From an uncultured beta proteobacterium (GTDB lineage: Bacteria; Pseudomonadota; Gammaproteobacteria; Burkholderiales; Burkholderiaceae_B), in NCBI GenBank assembly GCA_903929925.1, contig CAIYWO010000430.1:1-6390 (forward strand): DNA of 6,390 nucleotides, read 5' to 3'. Under the pieces are notes generated by a model. It saw only the letters and a program-made list of their open reading frames with translations, was not told where the DNA came from and ran no database searches. How positions within the stretch are numbered: the first letter of the stretch is position 1; each line of letters starts with the position of its first letter. A program made the position numbers and the translations under genes. Below are positions 1-5,435 of this stretch, piece after piece.

Positions 1-332
1 CGCCACCACTTGAGACTCCTTTCGGCGAGCTCGCAAAAGTCTTATCCCTTGCAGAGCACCCTAACGTTGCGATCAAAATTACCGGCGCGTGTACGCTCTC
101 GCAAAAAGCCTATCCCTACCCCGATATTTGGGATCCGCTCGCGCGTATTTTTGATGCTTACAGCCTTGAGCGCTGCATGTGGGGCACCGACTGGACCCGT
201 GCGGTTAAGGTGTTGACGTACAAGCAAGGAGTCGATTCCTTCAAGCTTACAGACCGGTTGTCCGCGAGTGAGCGCGAAGCCCTCATGGGCGGCTCTTTAC
301 AAAAAATCTATCGGTGTAATTTTGAAAGCTGA
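1..332 (+). CDS. Amidohydrolase-2 family metal-dependent hydrolase, C-terminal part (5' end outside window)
   Basis: This is an open frame without a start in the window. Complete codons begin at position 3, run for 109 residues and end at the TGA at 330-332. The visible protein is the last third of a TIM-barrel amidohydrolase of the PF04909 type. A strand reading HPNVAIKITG is followed by a helix region (YPYPDIWDPLARIFDAY) and then MWGTDWTRA, whose Asp (codon 189-191) is the usual last-strand metal or catalytic Asp of this superfamily. The tail RLSASEREALMGGSLQKIY matches the usual end of these proteins, where the last helix follows a G-x-x-x-x-x-I/L-Y pattern. The family includes decarboxylases, lactonases and other C-O or C-N hydrolases, so the substrate cannot be read from this fragment. 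The next gene starts 41 bases downstream on the same strand, which suggests co-transcription. Family assignment is fairly sure; function is not. Confidence 0.85.
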   Translation, partial: PPLETPFGELAKVLSLAEHPNVAIKITGACTLSQKAYPYPDIWDPLARIFDAYSLERCMWGTDWTRAVKVLTYKQGVDSFKLTDRLSASEREALMGGSLQKIYRCNFES

Positions 333-361
333 CACACCGCACGAAGCGCTGTATGAATAAC

Positions 362-370
362 AAGGGTGAG
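362..370 (+). promoter_or_regulatory. Ribosome binding site deciding the start at 374
   Basis: AAGGGTGAG has an AGGG core at 363-366, seven bases before the ATG at 374. The alternative in-frame ATG at 353 is preceded by GAAGCGCTGT, with no comparable purine run. The site therefore favours the shorter protein. Confidence 0.6.
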
Positions 371-373
371 TCA

Positions 374-1729
374 ATGAATACAAAACCTCAAGGTTTTGAT
401 CTCCTGATTAAAGATGCGATCTTTATCACAGCCGACCCAAAAGAGCCGCTGATTAGAGATGGCTATCTGGGGGTAACTGACGGAAAAATTACTTACCTCA
501 GTCGCACAGCGCCAGCGAGCTACAACGCTACGACAACCCTCAGCCTTCTCGGCCACTTCGTCACACCAGGATTTGTAAATCCTCATGCACACTCGATCCT
601 ATCGATGGTGCGCGGAGTTGCCTCTGACCTCGGTTTTGCGCCCTCCTACACTCCCGGCATACCCAAAGGAACTCAGGTTAATCCCGAGCAAGCTCGGGCT
701 CTCGCGCAACTTGGCGCACTTGAGGCATTGCTTTTTGGATCCACGGTACTCGGCGACAATTTTGTGCACGCGGATATCGCGGCTCAAGCAATGTCGGAAC
801 TTGGCATGCGTCTGTGCCCGAGTTGGCGTATTCATGACGTAGATTTTGCAAAAGTCGCGCACGGCGAATGGCATCATGACCCTGCGATCGGGGCGCGTAC
901 CTTGACTGCCGGTATGGCACTGTATGAAACCTGGAAGAAAAACCCCCTTGTCACGGTAAATCTCGCGGCACACGCTGTTGATACTTGCTCAGAAAGCTTC
1001 TTGAAGGAAGTGGCGGAACTATCTGCCAAGCACAATCTCGTTGTAAGTACACACCTGGGACAGAGCAAAGTCGAGGTTCAGCGTGTAAAAGAACGGACGG
1101 GCTATACGTCGACAGAGGTGCTAGCAGACACTGGACTACTCAATGAAAGACTGATGTGCGGACATTGCATCTATGTGTCCGATACAGACATCGAAAAAAT
1201 GGCGAAGTCCGGCGCCCACGTCGTGCATATTCCAAAACCCAATGCCACATCTGGCCGTTTGGCACCGACACCGAAGCTAAAGGCGGCAGGGATCAATATT
1301 TGCTTAGCGACCGATACCCAGCACGCGGACATGGTCGAGTTAATGCGCTGGGCACTTATTACAGCCCGTGTGCAGGAAGGCGGCGTCAATGACGCCTGGC
1401 AACCACAACACGTTTTTCACATGGCAACGATGGGCGGCGCCAAGGCACTCGGGATGCAAGACACACTCGGGTCGCTTACTGTCGGCAAAGCAGCTGATTT
1501 TGTCGCCTTTAATGCAAATCGCCCCCACCTCACACCACATGTCAACCCAGTTGGAAATCTCGTGCATACCGGGCAAGGCCGTGATGTCACGCACGTCGTC
1601 GTCGCAGGCGAGTTTGTTGTGCGCGATGGCATGCCAACCCGTGTGGACATGGATCAAATCGTACGAAATGCCGAGAAGGCATCGAGAGAGCTTTGGGGCG
1701 CAGAAGGCGTGCAATATTGGCTAAACTAA
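374..1729 (+). CDS. ATZ/TRZ-type (cytosine deaminase/SsnA-like) metal-dependent amidohydrolase, variant active site
   Basis: This is a 451-residue cytoplasmic hydrolase of the amidohydrolase superfamily, of the size usual for AtzA/TrzN, SsnA and guanine deaminase-like enzymes. An N-terminal beta-sandwich part (about 1-60) and a C-terminal one (about 360-420, GSLTVGKAADFVAF then VTHVVVAGEFVVRDG) flank the TIM barrel. Metal-site residues are clear: GFVNPHAH (His71, His73), HAVDTCSE (His200), THLGQ (His227), GHC (His264) and ATDTQHAD (Asp314). The residue normally Glu in HxxE, the proton shuttle in deaminases and chlorohydrolases, is Gln230 here (codon CAG at 1061-1063). The ATG at 374 is preferred over an in-frame ATG at 353 because AAGGGTGAG lies just before it, whereas 353 has no good ribosome site; the longer form would add 7 residues. 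It lies 41 bases after another amidohydrolase and 68 before a binding protein. The family is sure. The reaction (deamination, dechlorination or ring amide hydrolysis) is open, and the Gln argues against a standard deaminase. Confidence 0.93.
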   Translation: MNTKPQGFDLLIKDAIFITADPKEPLIRDGYLGVTDGKITYLSRTAPASYNATTTLSLLGHFVTPGFVNPHAHSILSMVRGVASDLGFAPSYTPGIPKGTQVNPEQARALAQLGALEALLFGSTVLGDNFVHADIAAQAMSELGMRLCPSWRIHDVDFAKVAHGEWHHDPAIGARTLTAGMALYETWKKNPLVTVNLAAHAVDTCSESFLKEVAELSAKHNLVVSTHLGQSKVEVQRVKERTGYTSTEVLADTGLLNERLMCGHCIYVSDTDIEKMAKSGAHVVHIPKPNATSGRLAPTPKLKAAGINICLATDTQHADMVELMRWALITARVQEGGVNDAWQPQHVFHMATMGGAKALGMQDTLGSLTVGKAADFVAFNANRPHLTPHVNPVGNLVHTGQGRDVTHVVVAGEFVVRDGMPTRVDMDQIVRNAEKASRELWGAEGVQYWLN

Positions 1730-1739
1730 ATTAGCAAAC

Positions 1740-1766
1740 TTGGCATGTATCTTGCTTGTGTTTATT
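1740..1766 (+). promoter_or_regulatory. Weak candidate sigma-70 promoter in the largest gap of the cluster
   Basis: The 68-base gap at 1730-1797 is the longest between complete genes. It contains TTGGCA at 1740-1745 (five of six matches to the -35 consensus) and TTTATT at 1761-1766 (four of six to the -10), but the spacer is only 15 bases. An alternative -10, CATAAC at 1777-1782, lacks a good -35. An internal promoter for the binding-protein segment is possible but unproven. No hairpin terminator is visible in the gap. Confidence 0.2.
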
Positions 1767-1797
1767 GGATCGTTCCCATAACTAAAGAGAGCACCAA

Positions 1798-2784
1798 ATG
1801 AAATTGTTTAGCAAAATACTCTGTATCCTCGCGCTAATTGGCGCAACTGCCATTGGCAGTGCACAGGCGCAGTCAACGTCCGCGAAAGACTTTCCTGATC
1901 GCTCGGTTAAGTTCATTGTCCCGTTCCCTCCAGGCGGAGCCGCAGACGTATTCGCCCGCCTTGTCGCACAAAAATTGACAGACAAATGGAAACAAACAGT
2001 ACTGGTTGAAAACAAACCGGGTGCTGGGGGTCGCATTGCGACGCAATTTGTTGCGACTGCCCCGGCGGATGGGTACACCTTTTTGGTGGTCACCGTGGGA
2101 CACGCCGTCAACCCAAGCCTCTACAACAACTTACCCTACAAGACTGAGCAAGACTTTAAAACCGTGGCGATGCTGGCGGATCTTCCAAGCATGTTGGTGG
2201 TCAATAACGAGCTTCCCGTCTCAAACGTTAAGGAGTTAATTGCACTCGCAAAAGCTCAACCCGGGAAACTCACCTATGCATCCTCCGGAAATGCAACGAC
2301 AAGTCACGTCGCCGCCGCAATGCTCGCGAGCGCTGAGAATGTCGACCTTGTGCACATCCCATACAAAGGCTCCGCCCCCGCCATCACCGACATGATCTCT
2401 GGTCGGGTGAATATCATGATCGATCCAATTGCCACGGCACTTCCGCATGTAAAAAGTGGCAAATTAAAAGCGCTTGCTGTCAGCACACCAAAACGCTCTC
2501 CTTTGGTACCGGAGCTGCCGACGATTGCCGAGTCCGGCGTACCAGGCTATGACTTTTCGGCATGGTTCTTGTTGCTCGCGCCATCAGGTGTTCCGAACAA
2601 CCTAATTAGCAAAGTCAACGCAGACATTGCAGAAGCCATGAAAGACCCAGAATTGTTAAAGACCTATGAAACACGTGGCGCACAAGCTGGCTCTGGATCA
2701 CCAGAATCGCTATCAAAATTTTTAACAAATGAAATCAAGCGCTTTGCCACCTTGGTTGAGAAGACAGGAATGAAAGCAGAATGA
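1798..2784 (+). CDS. Bug/TctC-family periplasmic tricarboxylate-transporter substrate-binding protein (copy 1)
   Basis: This is a 328-residue exported solute-binding protein of the tripartite tricarboxylate transporter family (TctC/Bug), full length for the family. Residues 1-24 form a Sec signal peptide with Lys2 and Lys6, a hydrophobic core and an AQA|Q cleavage site after Ala24. The mature protein carries the family hallmarks in order: FPDRSVKFIVPFPPGG (32-47), then Asp50 and VFARLVAQKL; VENKPGAGG (70-78); APADGYTFL (88-96); LTYASSGN..TSH (158-170); HIPYKGSAPAITDMISGRV (186-204); and GKLKALAV (221-228). The loops around 41-50 and 162-170 are the places where Bug proteins hold a ligand carboxylate. 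A purine-rich site (AAAGAGAG, 1784-1791) precedes the ATG by six bases. The stop codon overlaps the start of the next gene. No TctA or TctB membrane partners are in the window, so it may use subunits encoded elsewhere or act as a sensor. The ligand is unknown; such proteins bind dicarboxylates, amino acids, nicotinate-like aromatics and others. Confidence 0.95.
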   Translation: MKLFSKILCILALIGATAIGSAQAQSTSAKDFPDRSVKFIVPFPPGGAADVFARLVAQKLTDKWKQTVLVENKPGAGGRIATQFVATAPADGYTFLVVTVGHAVNPSLYNNLPYKTEQDFKTVAMLADLPSMLVVNNELPVSNVKELIALAKAQPGKLTYASSGNATTSHVAAAMLASAENVDLVHIPYKGSAPAITDMISGRVNIMIDPIATALPHVKSGKLKALAVSTPKRSPLVPELPTIAESGVPGYDFSAWFLLLAPSGVPNNLISKVNADIAEAMKDPELLKTYETRGAQAGSGSPESLSKFLTNEIKRFATLVEKTGMKAE

Positions 2785-3677
2785 TCTTTCCGCCACGAGA
2801 TCTTGTTGGCTATGGTCCAACCCCACCAAAGGTAAATTGGCCGAACAACGCTCGCGTGGCGGTATCTTTCGTACTCAATTTTGAAGAAGGTTCGGAGTAC
2901 AGCGTAGCGGATGGTGACAACCGCAACGAAGGCGTCTATGAGGTCATCGATAAATTAGACGGCATACCTGACCCCTGCATACAAAGCCACTTTGACTATG
3001 GAACCCGCGTAGGCTGGTGGCGCATTATGGATTTACTCGAACGTCACGGCGTGACGTGCACGGTCAGTTCCTGTGGTCGGGCCGTTGAGCGATACCCCGA
3101 ACTCGCACAAGATGCGATTAAGCGCGGCCACGAGGTTTCTGGACACGGCTGGCGTTGGGAAAGCCATGCCCGCATGACCCCAGAGGAGGAACGAGCTTCT
3201 ATTGAGCAAACAGTCAAGGCAATAGAGCGCGCAACCGGAGTGCGTCCGGTTGGTTGGCACACACGGTCCGCCACAACCATCCACACACGAAAGCTATTAA
3301 TTGAGGAGGGAGGCTTTGTCTATGACAGCGATGACTATAGCGATGACCTGCCCCGCTTGGTACAGCACAATGACAAGACCCATGTGATCTTACCCTACGC
3401 CTTCGATACAAATGATATGCAGTTTCAACACACGCATCGTTTCGTTCGAGCTCAGGACTTTTCAGGCTATGTCAACGACGCGTTTGATTGGCTTTGGGAA
3501 GAAGGCGCGACACATCCAAAAATGATGTCTGTTGGCCTGCATCTCAGGATGCTGGCCAGACCAGCAAGAATGTGGGCCCTTTTGCATATGATCGAGCATA
3601 TGAAAGAAAAAGGCCAAGTCTGGTTTGCACGTCGTGATCAAATCGCAAAGCATTGGCTGCAGAACTATGCAAAATAA
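2781..3677 (+). CDS. PuuE-like hydrolase (allantoinase/polysaccharide deacetylase fold)
   Basis: This is a 298-residue cytoplasmic protein (no signal peptide) with the NodB/polysaccharide deacetylase fold, in the branch that contains PuuE, the metal-independent allantoinase. The family signature is plain from the start: PRDLVGYGPTPPKVNWPNNARV (5-26), SFVLNFEEGSE (29-39), YGTRVGWWRIMDLLERHG (73-90), GHEVSGHGWRWESH (116-129), EEGGFVYDSDDYSDDLP (175-191), ILPYAFDTNDMQF (203-215) and MMSVGLHLRMLARPARM (248-264). It is about the length of PuuE. Several stretches differ from allantoinase as I recall it: WESHARM near 126-132, GWHTRSATTIHTRK at 158-171 where PuuE has a GWYTGRTGPNT-like segment, and LHLR at 253-256 where PuuE has LHCR. 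I infer a related cyclic amide or ureide hydrolase rather than allantoinase itself. The start overlaps the preceding stop as ATGA (2781-2784), indicating translational coupling with the binding protein. The fold is sure; the substrate is open. Confidence 0.92.
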   Translation: MIFPPRDLVGYGPTPPKVNWPNNARVAVSFVLNFEEGSEYSVADGDNRNEGVYEVIDKLDGIPDPCIQSHFDYGTRVGWWRIMDLLERHGVTCTVSSCGRAVERYPELAQDAIKRGHEVSGHGWRWESHARMTPEEERASIEQTVKAIERATGVRPVGWHTRSATTIHTRKLLIEEGGFVYDSDDYSDDLPRLVQHNDKTHVILPYAFDTNDMQFQHTHRFVRAQDFSGYVNDAFDWLWEEGATHPKMMSVGLHLRMLARPARMWALLHMIEHMKEKGQVWFARRDQIAKHWLQNYAK

Positions 3678-3694
3678 TACGATGAGACAAAGTA

Positions 3695-4666
3695 ATGAAA
3701 ATTTTAAAAATAATTATTTGCTATCCGCTTGTATGGCTTGCTAGTCTTGCCTGCGGTGCACAGAGCTACGCACAAGACCTTCCTAAAGTCATCAAGATGG
3801 TGGTGCCCTTTGCGCCAGGCGCTAGCAATGACCTGTTTGCTAGAGCGCTTGCGCAAAAGCTGAGTACAAAACTCGAACTCACCATCATCATCGAAAACAA
3901 GCCTGGCGCCGGCGGGGTGATCGGTGCAGACTTTGTTGCGAAGGCTGCACCAGACGGTTCAACATTACTGTTCACCTCGAATGCGCTGACAACCACGGCC
4001 GCCGTGCAACGGAAGTTGCCGTACGACCCAGAAAAAGACCTGGCACCGATCGCCATGGTCGCAAATAGTGGACTGATTTTGCTGGTACGCACCGATGGAC
4101 CGTATAGCGACACAGCGACATTGATCAAAGCGATGCGCGATCCAAAAAATAAAATGACCTATGGCTCTTCGGGTATTGGATCAGTCAACCACGTCAGCAC
4201 CGAGCTACTCCATTCCATGGCGGGTACGTCCGCCCTGCACCTACCCTACAAAGGCTTAAGCCTCGCGCTCATCGATATGATTGGCGGGCGCGTAGACTTC
4301 TTAATTACAACGGTCGCCTCCTCGGGCAGTCAGTTGCGTGCTGGCAAAGTCAAAGCCTTGGGCGTGACTTCGCTCGGTCGCAGTCCATTTAATCCAGAAC
4401 TGGCTCCCATGGCTGAGGTGGTGCCTGGCTACAGCAGCGAGATTTGGTGGGGCGTTTTTGCGCCCGGTGCAACCCCCAAGGCGATCATTGAGCGTTTGAA
4501 TACAGAGATTCGACAAGTCACGGCCGAACCTGACATGCAGAAACTTTTTGCTCAAGAAGCTGCGCTGGCCACCAAATTATCTGCCGCTGAGTTTGCGCAA
4601 CGCATCAAAACAGAAATTACTTTGTGGAAGAAAGTCGTCCAAGAACGCAACATACAACCTGAATAA
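3695..4666 (+). CDS. Bug/TctC-family periplasmic substrate-binding protein (copy 2)
   Basis: This is a 323-residue second member of the TctC/Bug family. The N-terminus (MKILKIIICYPLVW...) is a signal peptide with a likely cleavage SYA|Q after Ala26. Hallmarks follow in order: VIKMVVPFAPGASNDLFARALAQKL (32-56), IENKPGAGG (66-74), AAPDGSTLLF (84-93), MTYGSSG..NHVS (154-168), HLPYKGLSLALIDMIGGRVDF (182-202), GKVKALGV (217-224) and WWGVFAPGATP (251-261). It is clearly diverged from copy 1: the first ligand loop is VPFAPGASND instead of VPFPPGGAAD, and the second is GSSGIGSVNH instead of ASSGNATTSH. A different ligand, or a different affinity, is therefore likely rather than a recent duplication. 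It starts 17 bases after the PuuE-like gene and ends 16 before the cupin gene. The ribosome site is weak (GATGAGACAAAG, 3681-3692). No membrane subunits are adjacent. Confidence 0.95.
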   Translation: MKILKIIICYPLVWLASLACGAQSYAQDLPKVIKMVVPFAPGASNDLFARALAQKLSTKLELTIIIENKPGAGGVIGADFVAKAAPDGSTLLFTSNALTTTAAVQRKLPYDPEKDLAPIAMVANSGLILLVRTDGPYSDTATLIKAMRDPKNKMTYGSSGIGSVNHVSTELLHSMAGTSALHLPYKGLSLALIDMIGGRVDFLITTVASSGSQLRAGKVKALGVTSLGRSPFNPELAPMAEVVPGYSSEIWWGVFAPGATPKAIIERLNTEIRQVTAEPDMQKLFAQEAALATKLSAAEFAQRIKTEITLWKKVVQERNIQPE

Positions 4667-4670
4667 AAAT

Positions 4671-4676
4671 AGGAGA
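4671..4676 (+). promoter_or_regulatory. Strong ribosome binding site deciding the start at 4683
   Basis: AGGAGA, continuing GACA, ends six bases before the ATG at 4683. It is the best Shine-Dalgarno match in the window. It selects this ATG over the in-frame ATG at 4548, which lies deep inside the upstream binding-protein gene and would add 45 residues of non-family sequence. Confidence 0.8.
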
Positions 4677-4682
4677 GACAGC

Positions 4683-5426
4683 ATGCTAACGATGCCGAGC
4701 CAACAAGCCTTACCAAACAGACAAGTTTCCAAGTCACCTGCAAATGGTGCACCTCGCTGGCGCACTGATTATTTTGGGACAGTCGGAGGCGGGAAAGTCA
4801 CGCAGGATCCCCAAGCGTTTTTAATTGAGATGCCAGTCAACGACACGATCTTGCCTCACTTCCATGTCGTAGATCAGTTTCAAGTGTTTGTGTCCGGCGC
4901 CGGAAAAGTCGGACGCTCGGATGTATTACTTCCGCTGACCATACACTACGCTGATCGGTTTACTGGATACGGTCCGATTGATGCAGGCCCACAAGGCTAC
5001 TCCTACTTCACGCTCAGAGCCAACACCGACTCTGGTCCCGTGTACTTGCACCAACCGGGGTACCGAGAAAAACTGCAGCCCTCCAAGAAAAGACACTTCT
5101 CTGCTCATGCGGCAATCAGTACCGAAGCGGTACTTGCGAATCGGGACTCAGTCACGTCCGAACGCGTCAATGAAAAAACAACAGAATATACCGATGGCGT
5201 GGACGCAAAATTATTTCGCGCAGGCAAAAACATGTCTATTGTTTGCGACGATCCAGCACAAACCGGCGGCCAATACTTCCTAATTGTGAATGGCAGCCTG
5301 ACTCACGAAGGACAACACCTCGCCAAATGGTCAGTAATGTTTGTTCATCCGACCGATGCCCCACTCTCAGTGCAAAGCGGGCAAGAGGGCTGTGAGCTGC
5401 TGATGTTGCAATTTGGGAAACAGTAA
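4683..5426 (+). CDS. Cupin-like protein of unknown function (probable two-domain cupin)
   Basis: This is a 247-residue soluble protein without a signal peptide. The best-supported motif is LPHFHVVDQFQVFVSGAG (57-74), which matches cupin motif 1 (H-x-H-x3-E-x6-G) with His59, His61 and Gly72. The usual Glu ligand is Gln65. HYADRFTGYGPIDAGPQGYSYFTLR (88-112) continues the barrel. A second barrel-like stretch at about 197-244 (QYFLIVNGSLTHEGQHLAKWSVMFV ... CELLMLQF) reads as a degenerate cupin half without a His-rich motif, so the protein may be a bicupin with one active site. I recognise no named enzyme. Its place as last gene of the cluster, 16 bases after a binding protein and with a strong ribosome site, suggests a role in the same pathway, for example an isomerase, lyase, dioxygenase or hydrolase step, or ligand sensing. 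Fold assignment is probable; function is unknown. Confidence 0.85.
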   Translation: MLTMPSQQALPNRQVSKSPANGAPRWRTDYFGTVGGGKVTQDPQAFLIEMPVNDTILPHFHVVDQFQVFVSGAGKVGRSDVLLPLTIHYADRFTGYGPIDAGPQGYSYFTLRANTDSGPVYLHQPGYREKLQPSKKRHFSAHAAISTEAVLANRDSVTSERVNEKTTEYTDGVDAKLFRAGKNMSIVCDDPAQTGGQYFLIVNGSLTHEGQHLAKWSVMFVHPTDAPLSVQSGQEGCELLMLQFGKQ

Positions 5427-5435
5427 CCGTCTAGA

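Larger units (their letters stand above)
1..5426 (+). other. Probable operon: two amidohydrolases, two Bug binding proteins, PuuE-like hydrolase, cupin
   Basis: Six genes lie on one strand with gaps of 41, 68, -4, 17 and 16 bases and no visible terminator hairpin between them. The tightest coupling is the ATGA overlap of the first binding protein and the PuuE-like gene. The promoter and any regulator lie upstream of the window. The shared theme is uptake of a small compound and hydrolysis of amide or related bonds. Confidence 0.65.

Noticed and set aside
10..216. Short + strand frame starting with ATG at the left edge
   Set aside because: It is out of frame with the amidohydrolase-2 C-terminus at 1-332, whose motifs (MWGTDWTRA) are convincing; the short frame has none.
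599..973. Antisense open frame of 124 codons within the ATZ/TRZ amidohydrolase gene
   Set aside because: It lies entirely opposite a gene with clear family motifs, has no recognisable domain or ribosome site, and its composition is what a shadow frame would give.
1340..1714. Second antisense open frame of 124 codons, plus an overlapping + strand frame at 1368-1724
   Set aside because: Both are shadows of the C-terminal half of the amidohydrolase, with no motifs and no ribosome site.
2781..3677. Assignment as a true chitooligosaccharide or peptidoglycan deacetylase
   Set aside because: It has no signal peptide, lacks the usual His-x-x-x-His metal motif of secreted deacetylases, and matches the PuuE branch along its whole length.
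3740..3754. Possible lipoprotein signal (SLAC, Cys20) in Bug copy 2
   Set aside because: The -3 position is Ser rather than Leu/Val/Ile, and a normal signal peptidase I site (SYA|Q) follows at residue 26, as in typical periplasmic Bug proteins.
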